64,000 nucleotides of DNA from Perilla frutescens (lineage: Eukaryota; Streptophyta; Magnoliopsida; Lamiales; Lamiaceae): positions 70,072,317-70,136,316 of the forward strand of contig BRKX01000001.1 of assembly GCA_026008535.1 (NCBI GenBank). Reading direction: 5' to 3'. Positions 11,782 to 24,209 of this stretch are shown here, piece by piece (within the stretch, counting starts at the first letter, position 1; each line of letters starts with the position of its first letter). The notes under the pieces were generated by a model. The model saw nothing but the letters and a program-made list of their open reading frames with translations. It was not told the DNA's origin and searched no databases. Position numbers and translations under genes: made by a program.

Positions 11782-12354
11782 TAGGGATGTCAATGGGCAG
11801 GGTAGGGTACGGGTATGCATTTTCCATACCCTACCATAATAGAAAATGCCCTACACATACCCTACCCTATTACCCTATTTTTTATAACGGGTAGGGTACG
11901 GGTATTACTCTATGGGTAATCGGATACCCGCGGGTAAACGGGTTGCCCGTTTAGATTTATTTAATAATATTAATATATCACAATAAAAAAACATAAAAAA
12001 CACGAAAAAATTAATACACGAGTTCTTTTGTCAAAACATAATCAATACAAATAAATTAAATTATTGTGATGCCACCATAAGTCCATAACAACAAAATGAG
12101 AAAATTAATTGTAAAAATCTTCATCAAAGAACAAGTAAAAATTTTATAAATAAATATACACACACACACACATATATATACATATATATATATATTTAAT
12201 ATGTTAGGGTAATCGGGTAAAACTTTAATCTCATACCCTACCCTTACCCTAAAAAAAATTAACGGGTACGGGCAGTACCCTACCCGTTACCCGAATCTAC
12301 GGGCAGTACCCTACCCTATAACCCGTTTACCCGCAGGTAAAATTGACATCCCTA
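11782..12354. mobile_element. Non-autonomous hAT MITE with GGGTA-rich arms
   Basis: The 573-bp element starts TAGGGATGTCAA and ends TTGACATCCCTA, a perfect 12-bp inverted repeat. It is flanked by a perfect 8-bp duplication, TATATAAC (11774-11781 and 12355-12362). Both arms contain many copies of GGGTA/TACCC words (TACCCTACCC, ACGGGTACGGG). There is no coding sequence. The 8-bp duplication places it with hAT elements. Confidence 0.9.
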
Positions 12355-12435
12355 TATATAACAAGCATATATTTACTGTAATATTGTCACGCAAAAATTT
12401 ATATCAGATCATCTGATAATATTATGTATTCAAAA

Positions 12436-12770
12436 TAGGACTGTAAATGAATCGAGCCGAGCCCAAACATACATATGTTCAAACTTGTTTGAAATGATAC
12501 TGAGCTTTAAAATTTATATTTGAGCTTGTTTCATTATCTATCAATTCGAGCTCAAACGAGCTTCAATCGAGCCGAACACGAGTCGAGCTCGAGTAGTTTG
12601 ATATTTTTACATACGTGTTGCTCAATTTTTATTTTTTCGAACCGAACTTTAAATCTTATCGAACACAAAATTATGTTCAAATTTATTTTTTTATACCTAT
12701 CAAGTTGAACTCAAGTAAAATTTTAGCGAACGAACATGAATCGAATAGTTTAGTTTGATTTACAGTTCTA
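12436..12770. mobile_element. Non-autonomous hAT-like element with CGAGC-rich arms
   Basis: The ends read TAGGACTGTAAATGAA and, reverse complemented, TAGAACTGTAAATCAAA. The flanking octamers ATTCAAAA and ACTCAAAT match at 6 of 8 positions, as expected of an older hAT insertion. The interior is rich in the words CGAGCC, GAGCTCG and CGAAC, and no coding sequence is present. Confidence 0.65.
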
Positions 12771-14320
12771 ACTCAAATTCATTTTATATTTGAGAAGACT
12801 TGCATTATCTGGGCCTAAAAGATGATTGAGCAGCCCATAACCATACGATACGTGGCAACGTGGAGACACCGCGTGAGATCCGCGTAACCGCGTCTCTATT
12901 ATTATTGGACTGGAATTTGGAAATGAGAGAAAAAGAGGCAATCCTTTTCAAATATTTATTATGCTCTATAATTCATAATTACTCAGACATCGACAAAATA
13001 TTATTTTTACTTGAAAAACACAGGCAATAATTCAAAAAAAAAGTCGTGCGTGGAATGTTACTATTATGCCCCTAACATGTGACTGAGATGCCGTCTAAAT
13101 TGTTTGTGCTAATATTATTTTTTAAATTTCATTTTGAACATGAAACATTTTTTCTCAAATAATTAATAGTCGATTGATTCGATTAAATACTCCGATTTAT
13201 TTTTTAGTAGATAATGTATTCACGTTCAAGGAAGAAAGTTAACGTATGTTTTATGTAAATATATGAACCTTTTCATTTATTAAATTCAAAAAACTAAATA
13301 TCTCCAAGCATTCTACTATACTCCATCAGTTTCACAACGAGTGTCATTCTAACATTTTAGTTTTATTTCATAAAAAATGTCAATCTACACAATCAAGGTA
13401 AAAAATTCACATTTTTCACATATTTATCCTCATTTAATGTATTCAAGCAATCATATTTAACTCATTTAATATATTCACATAAAGTGCTTAAAATAATTTG
13501 ATTATCTAATCAATGACTGTATTAATACGTGTGCATTAATCCAGAAAAATCTAATCTTATAAATGTATAGTTAATAATTTCAAGTTTGTAAATAAGAAAT
13601 AAAATACGGTAGGTATGCGACACCAATTGTAAATCACAATATCTTAATCATTCATTTAGGATAATCGGTGGCGTAGGTAAACTTGTCATAAAAGGTACTA
13701 TCTAATAAAATTATGATAATTTTAATTAGTAGGTTTTTAATTGTATATATTCAATTCAACACATGGATTGAATTGTGGATTGGAATGTCCTATCTAAATA
13801 TTTTTTATTTTATTGTTCAAGTAAAATGATTTGTACGAAATACTTTGATAGCTAATAGCTCACAAAATAATTATTATTAAATAAAAATGAAAAATAGCTA
13901 TAAATTAAAGCAATTAAATAGCCATCCACTCCCCACCATAGTATTCCTCCAAAGCGAAATTGAAAAAAATAAAAAATACGCTGCCATTATATTACATTAC
14001 CAGAACATCAGTAGACATAGTAAATCACACCAATAATAAATAAGATGAATGTTTGAAATGAAATTTATTTATCTAACATTTAGAATATTATTTTATAGAA
14101 ATATAATGTATGAAATGGATGGTGGAAAAAGAGGTTATAAATATTGAGAAAAATCAAAGGGCAAAGCGGGAAAGGCGGGAGGAAAGCAATGAAATGCAAA
14201 AGATTAAGAGGAAAATAATGGCGGATTCTGAGATTAGATAATTACTATATTTATCTCTTGCCATTGAATAAGCTGTCCTTTTCTCTCCACGCTTACCTTT
14301 TGTTTGATAGTTTGTTTAGC
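12771..14320. other. Intergenic, calmodulin promoter side
   Basis: AT-rich DNA containing a Stowaway-like fragment (listed separately). A TATA-like TATATAA at about 14324 lies some 165 bp upstream of the calmodulin ATG. Nothing else is supported. Confidence 0.5.
13321..13545. mobile_element. Stowaway-like MITE, truncated
   Basis: It begins CTCCATCAGTTTCAC after a TA and runs GTGTCATTCTAACATTTTAG, then TTTTATTTCATAAAAAATGTC. It is co-linear with the split MITE at 39865-53548 for about 200 bp. The far terminal repeat is lost near 13545. Its uninterrupted TTTCATAAAAAATGTC segment supplies the empty site for the large insertion at 40056. Confidence 0.75.
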
Positions 14321-14490
14321 TGATATATAACGCTGACTCAGTCTTTGTGCTACAAATACCCAAAACCAAACAGAGTGCTTATCTCGTTTTCCAGAATCAA
14401 CTTCTCTCCTCTTCATTTCATCAACTAAATTCCAACCCACAATTTCTAAATCAAGAAAAACCTAGGGGAATCTCAGCTACTTGAGGAGGA

Positions 14491-16740
14491 ATGGCGGATC
14501 AGTTGACGGACGATCAGATCTCTGAGTTCAAGGAGGCCTTCAGCCTATTCGATAAGGATGGCGATGGTTCTCTCTCTCTCTCTCTTAATTTTGGCATGGT
14601 TTCGTATGTGCATAAATACGGATCTAATTTGCATGTATGTTTGGGAGGGGGGGACAGGGGTTATTTCTGTTTGGATGTTTGTGTTTCGACATCGGATTCT
14701 CTGTTTCTATGCCGGATCTGATTTTTTTTGTGTTATTGTTGTATAAAAATTGTTTCTTGATATTTGAATTTAGCCGGGATTAAGTTGTTACTTCCCGGAT
14801 TTTGGGGGCCACCGAGATATTTTCGTTCTTTCTGTATAAAACAAAATTCTGTTTCTTGATAGTCAGGTGGCTAGGATTCGGTTTATATTCCTCGATTATG
14901 GGGCTACCAAGATATTTTTGTTCTCTGTAAAAAAAACATCGTTTCTTGATACTCAGGTATAGATTAGATTGGTCTCTGATTGCTTGAATTTTGGCGCTAC
15001 CCATATTGTGGGGCTTTTTGTGATGTGGGCTTGTGTAGCTTGTAGTGTCTATTTTTCTTCAATAGGGAGTAATTACCATGGATTTGCCTTGGTATCGTGA
15101 TCTGATCGAAAAGCTTAACAGAAGAATAAATTAATTGTAATTTGATATGTAGATATGGCTTTGGAAACTACACTTGGACCAATAATTTGATACGTAGATA
15201 TGGCATTGGAAACTACACTTAGACGAATAATTGATAACTGACTGTGGTTGGAGTGAACTAGTTCCTTCATAGTAGAATGAGTGTGCTGGTGTTTGATTTG
15301 GGCTGATGGATCCTTCTGGAACTGGTCCCTCTTCTGCAGAATGGGTGTGCTGGTGTTTGATTCGGTTTGATGGTTCCGTTTTGAACAGTTCCCTCCTTAG
15401 GAAAATGAACGGTTCCATTGTCTGTATCCTCCTTAGGACGGGTTCTCTGGTTCTTCTGTTGGGCCGGTGCTTCCTTTTAACCATGTTCTCAACAAGAGTG
15501 AGTGTGGCGGTGCTTGGCTTAGGCTTGTGGTTCCTGTTTTAACTGGTTCCTCTTTAGCACAAGGGGTGTGCCGGTGTTTGGTTCAGGCTGATTTGGTGGC
15601 TTCAGGAACTAGTTTTCTTTCCCTTTTTTGGGGGTGGTGGTGAATGGAAGCAAATATGAAACTGAGTCAAATTAGTCAGTCTTAAGAGGGAGATGCAATA
15701 TTTGAATAATTACTTTTATTGTGCATCTTTGGTCTAAAACCTTTGCTATGAATGATATACGTCTATACTCTAATTCATTAGAGTTACAAACTTATCATTG
15801 AGGGTGAAAGGGTAGGTTGTATAATACACGCCTCTTACATTTCATGAAAGATGTTTGATATTGTTGGCATCATGTTATATGTTAAAGCTAACACATTTTG
15901 AGTATGCTTCACAACAAATAGGGTATAATTAAATGTCATTTTGATGATCACATTCTGTCTGCATATATTATTGGAAAACTAAATATACAGATTTTAAATA
16001 TGGATGGGCCAACATGTTATCCTGCTTCTCAAACACTCGTGGAAAGTGCTAAGTGAATCACTGTGAGAAATTTGCGGGACTTATGAGAAAATGCAATAGC
16101 TCATAATATTGTTTCTTTTTCTTTTTCTTTTCTTTGTGGGACATTATTTTGTTTCTTGAATTTCTTTTAATGATGATTCTTTCTTTCTGGATACAAGTAT
16201 GTTGCTGTGGGTTTGAAATTTATAAAGGGTTATTTCCCTCTTGGGGTATGTATGGTCTGAAATAACTTCTGCTTAATGGTTGTATTCTTATTAAATTCTC
16301 TATTTGCTGCTAGACATGTCCAATGCATTTGTGAGCCCTCTTTTAATCAACTAATCTCATCTTTAGGTTGCATCACAACGAAGGAACTGGGTACTGTGAT
16401 GAGATCCCTCGGTCAGAACCCCACCGAGGCTGAGCTTCAAGACATGATCAACGAGGTTGATGCTGATGGAAATGGAACTATTGACTTTCCGGAGTTCTTG
16501 AACCTCATGGCTAGGAAGATGAAGGACACCGACTCTGAGGAGGAGCTTAAAGAGGCATTCCGTGTTTTCGACAAGGATCAGAACGGTTTCATCTCTGCTG
16601 CTGAGCTGCGTCACGTGATGACAAATCTCGGCGAGAAGCTGACCGACGAGGAAGTAGATGAGATGATTAGGGAGGCTGATGTGGATGGCGACGGCCAAAT
16701 CAATTACGAAGAATTTGTTAAGGTTATGATGGCCAAGTGA
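14491..16740 (+). CDS. CAM: Calmodulin
   Basis: Calcium sensor with four EF-hands that binds Ca2+ and then target proteins in cytosol and nucleus. Exon 1 is 14491-14566 and exon 2 is 16367-16740; together 450 nt, giving 149 residues, the canonical length. The protein starts [20 protein letters not shown] and ends [12 protein letters not shown]. The single intron splits the first Ca2+-binding loop (DKDGDG|C), the conserved intron position of plant calmodulin genes. Its donor is an unusual GTTCTC and its acceptor CTTTAG. All four loops keep their acidic ligands (DKDGDG, DADGNG, DKDQNG, DVDGDG). The 1800-bp intron is rich in local repeats. The paralogue number within the CAM family cannot be assigned. 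Confidence 0.98.
14750..15620. repeat. Three families of degenerate tandem repeats in the calmodulin intron
   Basis: About 14754-14970 holds roughly 100-bp units with TTTCTTGATA, a TCAGGTGGC-like block and GGGGCTACCAAGATATTTTTG. About 15145-15235 holds two units of about 50 bp containing TAGATATGGC and GGAAACTACACTT. About 15240-15615 holds about five units of 75-85 bp with GTGTGCTGGTGTTTG, a GGCTGATGG block and AACTGGTTCC. Short open frames here are by-products of the repeats. Confidence 0.75.
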
Positions 16741-18237
16741 TCTCCCTATCTGCAATAAAATCTAGAATATAAAATTGTCGAAATATCTGTTCTAAAGAAG
16801 ATGAAGATGGTCGAATAGTGTATTGGGATTAGTTGGTTTAACAATATTACTGCAATATTTATGGTTTAGAGTCCTTGGAAGATTTTGAATGGTGTTGTAA
16901 TGGTGATGGATTATTCACTATTCCTTTTTCGTGAGGTTTGTGGCTCTTATTTGCATTAATTTTAGTATTATGTCGATATTGAATCATTGAGATATTAAGT
17001 GCTTGGTTGCTTCTCTTCTGTCTTGGATTAGCCTCTTTCATATTTTGAGGTATCATCGTGGCTTTGTTGCTGAGAATCCATGGCTTGCCATGAGTTGCAG
17101 TCGCTTCTCGACTCGTTGTGAAAGTCGAGAAACGGCTTCTGCAACATGGTTGTGTCACCATGAACAGTGCTACTTGACTTCTGCATTTCATTACTCCTTC
17201 CTGCAATCTCTGGTTGTCGTAGAATTCATGAATCTACGCAAGTTGGTTTTGCCATATGTGAGTCAACTTCTATATGCGAGAATAAACATAATTCCTCGTA
17301 ATGTCTAAGGTTGATTTGCGATTTTTTATTTCTTGTATTTGCACCTTATATCCCCTCCTCATGGTAAGGTAAACTCTAGAGGAGGTTTCTCATATTTTTC
17401 ATTTTTTCAAAATGGTATCTTATTTTATTTTCTAATTATATTATTATGATTTTTGTGATAAATGTTAGGTTGATTATGTTATAACTAATTTTTATTTTTA
17501 TAAATTTATAATTTAATAGTAAAACACTTAAGGAACTCACCGCGTTTATAACATCTGATCTCCTATGCCATTTTTTTTACATTTCTTGTGTCAAACCTTT
17601 ATATATATATTTTTAATTTATTATAATTTAATTTAATTTTTTTATTTATAGTTCATCCTTCTTCAATTATGGTATATTAAAAAAGCTAGTTATGCACAGA
17701 GAATGTAATATGAGAGGACGCCAGGATCTGATCTGCACATTTATGGGCTTTAAACCATAATAGAATAACGGAATTTAGCCATTAGCTGGTGATGCATGCA
17801 GCATGCATCTCTCTCCTCACATTGCTCTACTCCTTCCCTCATATCTAACCAAATTCACTAGAGTTAGTTACTTGTATTGTAATTGTATGATCTACATTTA
17901 TCATTGTTCTTCATTTATACAAATATTTAGTTTGCCAACAACTTTATTAACTAAAGAATCACATTTATCAAAATAATAATAAACTAAAAACCAAAAATTA
18001 GATGCATGAATATATGAAATTTGAACTTGATTTTCTTGATTTCATCTCCATCATTAGTGAACGAGGCAAATCGCTAAATACAAATCAAACACAGCCATGC
18101 ATCTTTTTTGCTTATTTATAAATATTTATATAAAAATAAAAGTAGTCGATGATACGTTTCGACATTCATGATCGGCCGATCGAGGTGGAGAAGAACCATA
18201 TATATATCGTCGTCGAGACTTCACGATGAAAAGACAA
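16741..18237. other. Calmodulin 3' region and intergenic DNA
   Basis: The first few hundred bases are probably the calmodulin 3' UTR. The rest is AT-rich. Frames at 16859-17308 lack any family signature. No transposon ends were found. Confidence 0.5.
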
Positions 18238-18707
18238 TTACACCCCTACAAGGACAAATAGATCTACAGTGGCGCTCTGAACCAATCCCAGCACGGCGTT
18301 AACCACCGTCCCGACGACGTGAAGGGTGCCGGCAAGGACGCCGGTGGTGGTGGAAAGCACCGGGCAGACGACGGCTCCCAGAGGAAGTCGGACGCCGACG
18401 ACACATGGAACGATGGGCAAGCCAAGAATGAGCCCTGGTAGAGCTGGAATAGTAATGCTGTATGCTCCAGTGGCGTCGGTGATGGCGATGCCCACGGTGG
18501 CGATCTGGCCGAGAAGGGTGCAGTTCAACCGAACCGCCACCCCGGCTACGCCTTGGCCGGGGCAGTTTCCGTTGGTTGCGCAGCAAAGTCGGCCGCTGAC
18601 AGTCAGGCCATTCAAGCCGGCGGCAGCCACTTGGCTGATGGGCTCGCGGCGGTGAAGAGGAGGAGAGCGGCGAGGAATAGGGCGGAGGCGGCGGAGTTAT
18701 AGGCCAT
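18238..18707 (-). pseudogene. Phylloplanin-like (Ole e 1 superfamily) secreted protein, one-base frame break
   Basis: The main frame (from 18630 down) reads GLNGLTVSGRLCCATNGNCPG, then V-x-L-NCTLLG, a GAYSI strand, paired cysteines and a hydrophobic C-terminus ending at 18238. This is the layout of plant phylloplanin-type members of the Ole e 1 family, small proteins secreted to leaf or organ surfaces. An ATG at 18705-18707 opens a signal peptide (AASALFLAALLLFTAASPSA) in a different frame that stops soon after. The mature frame has no upstream ATG. One extra base near 18633-18635, in a short C-run of the minus strand, would fuse signal peptide and mature part into 156 residues. It is either a true pseudogene or a sequencing indel. 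Assignment to phylloplanins is by overall pattern. Confidence 0.7.
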
Positions 18708-18780
18708 TGGACAGAGATTTTATGTGGTGTATAGTAATGAGCTTTGTTTCTGCACAATGGAGGAAAGAAGTGGATACTCC

Positions 18781-18788
18781 TATTTATA
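18781..18788 (-). promoter_or_regulatory. TATA box of the phylloplanin-like gene
   Basis: The minus strand reads CTATAAATA about 75 bp upstream of the ATG at 18707, the right distance for a TATA element with a 40-50 base 5' UTR. An intact promoter favours a live or recently live gene. Confidence 0.6.
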
Positions 18789-19081
18789 GTTGTGTTTCTT
18801 GAAGTTATAATGAATTACATACATATTTTTTTAATTTTTTATTATTTTGGTTATTTTATTAATTAAAAAGTTAATTTTGTTGCTCTATAATGATTGAGTC
18901 ATGCTCTCTCATTTGGAGAATCTATTGAAAATTATAAGGATTATCGGATATTACATATATAATCGGGATCGTGATTGTGACTGAATAATACTTAATGTTG
19001 AATGTTACGATCTCTCTCTCTCTCTCATACATACAATTCACTTTTTTCATGCATGTTACGCGTTACAATTTTCAACTGATA

Positions 19082-19349
19082 CTCTTTCCATCCCAATCAT
19101 ATAGTCTTTATTACTATTTAAGAATGTCCCAATCGTATAGTCATTACTATAAGTAGTATTATTTTTCATAATAATTTATAAACACACTCTTGAAAGGTCT
19201 TGAAAATTTTAAAACTAACCATTAAGTTTTTTAAAGTTATAAATCTTAAATAAGGGTAATATTGGAAGTTTAACTTTCATATGTCGTTTTCATAAATATT
19301 TTTAATCTGCATGCGAATAGAAAAGAGACAGTATAATTGAGACGAAGGG
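19082..19349. mobile_element. Stowaway-like MITE
   Basis: About 268 bp between two TA dinucleotides (19080-19081, 19350-19351). The ends are ACTCTTTCCATCCCAATCAT and, reverse complemented, CCCTTCGTCTCAATTATACT, an imperfect inverted repeat that continues into a TATAGTC/TATACTGTC block. TA duplication and CTCCNTCCGTCCCA-type ends mark Tc1/mariner-derived Stowaway MITEs. Confidence 0.75.
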
Positions 19350-21150
19350 TAAAACAACAAAAAAATATGCATTTTGCTTCTTTTTATTTTAATTTTTTTT
19401 AAATAATAATTTTCAACAAAAAAAATCCTTCATTAAAATTAGCAATATGTTAAATTTAATAAATCCATACTAAAAATAATTTAAAATTATAAAATGAAAT
19501 ACATGGTTTTTGATGTTTTCAGCCCGTAGTTTTAACCATTCAAATCTTAAATTTATAAATTTTATATTTCAAATTGTAAATTGTTAGATAAATTATCATT
19601 CGTAATCTAAATCGATAAAACTCATATTTAAAATTATCAAATTAAAAAAGGTGATGGATAAGTATGAGTAGCCCATCATATGTCATGGGCTTTCGGCCCT
19701 TAACTGGCTAACGGCTTTTAGCCCTCAGCAGCCATGGCCCCATTCATTTCGTCATTACTAACAAAATTTCTTGAATGTAGCGTCTATTCTCAAAGAACAT
19801 TCCTTGCTATTTTTTTAAGACAATATCGTCTAGAAAAACACATCAATGTCGTTAATATAATGATAGAATAATAAAAAAAATACATATTCAACACCACACT
19901 AGCAATAACAAAATTCTTAACACTTTAAATATCCCCCACTAGCTTAAAGAATATGAAATCTAATAAAGATAGCTTGCACGAGACTAAATCCTAGGAAATA
20001 AAGATAAGATAAGATAAGATAAGATTAAAATAACATAAAATAATAATATGAACAAAAGCTATATTTTTTTTTTCAAAATGCCATTGCCATCATTAATTAG
20101 GTGAATTCTTGTAATTTTGACATTTATGCCAAATAATTCATTAACTGATTATATATTTAGATCAAATAGTACATTGTAGCGTTATATGTTATCAAAGTAA
20201 CGTGTATGCATGAAATCGTCATAGAGTGATCGAAAGTTAAGGTGACGGAGCTGGTGAAAGTATGATAAAATTAGGTTATTTATAATATATGTTGTTTTAA
20301 TTATAGATGCATTTTATTTTATATTTAAGGATTTATTATTGTACATTCATTATGTATATGTTTTAGATCTTGATTTCCATATACAAATAGCCAAATTATT
20401 AACGAACATTACACTAGATGAAATGAACATTCATACCGCATCATGGGCCTTCTGCTCCACATTTAGAAGCCCATTTTCAAGCACACGATTTCAATAGGCC
20501 CAAATCTAACCACCCATCGGCCCAATTATACGAATTGTTATTACTTTTTTTTTTATGTTTCTTTTTTGCCTCCTTTAGTCAGAATAACATCTTAACACTG
20601 CTTACGAGATGTAGTAAGCTGCCATTTTATTAAGAATTATTAATTATTAATTATAATTTATCATTATTACAAGTAAGTACTTTTTTTTTTTCACCTTTTG
20701 AAACCTACAAGTACTAACTACTGAGGCTAAAGTCCATGTTAGATTCTCTGCAATCAATTAGTCCATGCTAACCAATTCGGAATTTTTTGGGCTACTAGAT
20801 TGTATTAGTTGTAAGCTTTGATTCTCTAAATGGCTCCTACCTTAGCCCTACTACTCAAACTCATTCGGTGTAGTTGTTATACTCTTGGGCCTGTCCAAAA
20901 TTTTTGTATTTCATTCAGATTGTACAGTTCAATGCTTTTCTAATAAAATTTTTACACATGAAAAAATATATATATAGCAGTTTCTATGTGAATTAATGTG
21001 TCTTCAGAATATTTTCATTAAGTTTAAATGTAAACAAGTTTTATTTGGAGGGTGCGCACGTGGCAGCAATCTCAACCAACTGATCTACCAAACTCCAAAA
21101 GTTAGTTGGCTCTGAGAAGCCTTCTTGTTCTTGAAAACACAGTAACACAC
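19350..21150. other. Intergenic AT-rich DNA
   Basis: AT-rich with a (GATAA)n-like tract near 20000-20025. No gene or complete element was found. The final bases form the promoter and 5' UTR of the FSH hydrolase gene. Confidence 0.5.
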
Positions 21151-21151
21151 A

Positions 21152-21196
<45 letters not shown>

Positions 21197-21205
21197 CTCT
21201 CTCTC
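21152..21205. repeat. (CT)n microsatellite in the FSH hydrolase 5' UTR
   Basis: About 27 CT units, broken once at 21178-21181, end 14 bp before the ATG at 21220. CT/GA tracts of this kind are common in plant 5' UTRs and are binding sites for GAGA-motif factors of the BPC family. Its length is likely to vary between individuals. Confidence 0.9.
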
Positions 21206-21219
21206 ATCAATTTGTGAAA

Positions 21220-23204
21220 ATGGAAACTGGAAACATAGCAAAGAAGAAAATCCTATGTTTGCATGGATTCAGAACCAATGGGAGCTTCCTCAAAAAGCAA
21301 ATCAGCAAATGGGATCCTTCAATTTTTGCTCATTTTGACATGGTATACATGCTACTACATTACTAGCAAGTAGTAATATGTTTTAACTCATCAAATATAT
21401 GCATATATATTTCAATCGTTCTTTGTTATCACGTCGAAAAATTTGCAGTCAGTCTATGAGTTAGTAATTCAGTCAACAACATATATATATACCATTACTA
21501 ATAACTCAATATGGATCCTATGTTTCATATACTTCTACAAATGTTGGGTTCTTGATTCTTCACCAGATACTAATCAACAATGTAATGATCGATGTCGAAA
21601 TTACTCACATATTAAGGTGCATCAATGTAGTAGGCAGAAACTTTGAGCAAGTTTCTTGGAGCTTTTGCTCTGATTCTTAACAAATATTACTATTTTTTTA
21701 TATGATCATACATTCATATCTACTGCATATATTGTCTTGACAAATTCCCCAATATCAGTTTTCCTGATTAAAATCTCTGTCCAAACAAACAATGCTCCAA
21801 ATTATGTAGGATTTCCCAGATGGGATTTACCCTGCTGGAGGGAAATCCGAGATTGAGGACATATTTCCACCTCCTTATTTTGAGTGGTTTCAATTCAACA
21901 AGGTATATAATCTAACCTCAAAATTTTATACATTGTGCTAGAATCAAGATACTATATAGCAAACGTTGCCAAAAACTGTGTTTTGTTGGTCAGGATTTTA
22001 CGGAGTACACGAACTTAGAAGCTTGTATAGACTACTTGTGCAACTACATTACAACAAATGGCCCATTTTATGGCCTTTTAGGCTTCTCTCAGGTAAAAAT
22101 CTCTGTTTTTGCATAGTGAGATCAATCTCTTTTCTTAGCATTATTGACAAAATTTAAATGCTTAAGTTGCATTGTTTCCACAGGGAGCTGCATTGTCAGC
22201 ACTTCTACTTGGATATCAAGCACAGGTGCTTCAATATTAACCTATACTCATATGCCTCACTTTCTCTCCCAAATAAGCAAATGAAAATGAGAACAAAAAA
22301 AATCAAGTCCTATATGGAATTTTGATCAGCATTGATAGATTTTAGACAATCTGTATGTTGATGCAGGGAAAGATATTGAAGGAGCACCCACTTATAAGTC
22401 TGTTTGTATCCATATCCGGGTCAAAGTTTAGGGATCCAAGCATAGCTGAGGTTGCTTATAAAGATCCCATCAAGGTTAGATCAGTTCATTTTGTTGGAGA
22501 AAAAGATTGGCTCAAACTGCCTTCTGAGGAGCTGGCTGCAGCATTTGAGTCCCCTCTCATCATCCGGCACCCTCAAGGCCACACCGTGCCTAGGCTAGGT
22601 ACTGCGTAACATGCTTCTCTCTCATCTGATGAGAATAAGGCTTCCAACATCAGAGATAATTATAGTCTCCTGTCCATGAGTAGGTCATGAGTTTCTTAGG
22701 TAGTTTCACAACGAACGAACTTAAAATGTTGCTTAGATGTGTTTAGGATCATATTGGTAGGAGAAAGTGTTGGATCATCTTGTGCATAGACATTGTGGGT
22801 CATCATGGTTCAACAAAAGCACAAGAAAATCTTTGTCTGAAGATTGAAGATCCAACATGTTACATAATGATGGCAAATTTTGAGGGAAAACTAGGAGTTG
22901 ATAAGAGATTGAATCTTGTGTTTTTTTTCATCTTTTACTAATACAATGTATCAACATTTTCATTTATTTATTTGCAGATGAAGAGGCTGTTAAGAAACTT
23001 GGCAGCTGGATTGAGCATAGTGTTGTGTTGCAGAGCAGCATAGATGGTGCTTATGCAGAAATCGAACACGAAAACACGAAGAACGAAGAAGAAGCTAAGC
23101 AGAAGGAGAGTTCAGAGTGGAAAAATTGTGAGGTGAAAGAAACAGTTGCAATGGAGAAAAGGGAAGCTGAAGCTGTTGATGCAATATTGCATCCTATTGC
23201 TTAG
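21220..23204 (+). CDS. FSH-type serine hydrolase (alpha/beta hydrolase, OVCA2-like)
   Basis: Putative esterase of the FSH family. The six exons are 21220-21342, 21810-21902, 21994-22092, 22184-22225, 22367-22598 and 22978-23204. The total is 816 nt, giving 271 residues. Motifs run in order: LCLHGFRTNG near residue 14, the PPPYFEWF block, the nucleophile elbow GFSQG with Ser104 (split across the exon 3/4 junction), acid Asp166 in GEKDW and His191 in HPQGHTVPR. Together these make a Ser-Asp-His triad. The ATG at 21220 was chosen because the conserved domain starts a few residues later; the in-frame ATG further upstream would translate the CT microsatellite. After the domain (about residue 215) a lysine- and glutamate-rich tail of about 55 residues is added. 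The substrate is unknown. Confidence 0.9.
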
Positions 23205-24209
23205 ACTTCAAGAATGAGAAGGGCCATTTAATTATGGTTGGAATTTGTTTGTGATGAAAGTGAAACCACCAATAAATTTATGACTTTTGTGGTTAAGTTA
23301 TGTACCTTTTTATATAAATTTAAATAAAAAGATTTCCGCGAGTTTCGTCAGAATGCAATATAAATTAATTATTTTATACGTGTAGTTATTATATAGGTAC
23401 GACACGTAACGGTGGTAATCAACATGAATGGAGATCAATTTAACATCATTATATCTTACTCTTAATAGTCATAATCTTGATTAAAGAAAAGTACAATAGT
23501 GAGTTTCAAAAGGGTATGGTAATTATGATTCAAGTCAAAGAACATCAAGTGTAACATTTAAGGCATCATCATTATATATGCATGAGGATCAAACCCTTTC
23601 ATAATAAAATTGACTTAAAAACCACAACATTTTCCATTAATTAATTGAATAGACAAAATTCCTTAAAGTATAGCATAATTACTTCTCAACAATAATTAAA
23701 TATACTCTCCAAATTATTAGCAATATATATATATATATACATAATTAAGGGAACGGCCAAGAATCTCTCTCCAAATGGTCATGCAACAAGACTACAAGAG
23801 TCAACAAATAATCTTTTAAATAAATATTAAAAGAGAAAAAAATTGAAATTAATTCAGAATTACATTAAATAAAAAGGATTATGTACCTTTTGGTGCTGCA
23901 TTAATTATTATTTTTATTTAAAAATTATTGTATATTTGAAGAGGGAGTAGAATGAATAAGGAGTTAAGAAGTTGGGACAAAAAAGTAGAGTGATAAAATA
24001 TTACACGCTTCTGTAAAACCGAGGCATTTTTTAGCACTCCCACAGATACATTTGTTTAGAGAGAGAAGCGCGTGTTGTAGAGAGAGGAGGTAAATGGTAC
24101 CTGCCGCAGAGAGAGAGTGAGTCAGACTCGTTAATGACTGCTGCTTACTGATGTCAACGATCTAGAACCAAAATTTACTCCAATTTTTGCTCGCTATCTC
24201 GTCTCTGCT
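23205..24209. other. Intergenic; promoter and 5' UTR of the kinase-like gene
   Basis: AT-rich DNA with an (AT)n tract near 23725. GAGAGAG runs at 24057-24120 probably lie in the 5' UTR of the following gene. No other gene is visible. Confidence 0.5.

Noticed and set aside
15131..15542. Open frames within the calmodulin intron
   Set aside because: They overlap tandem repeats, have no family features and lie inside a well-defined intron.
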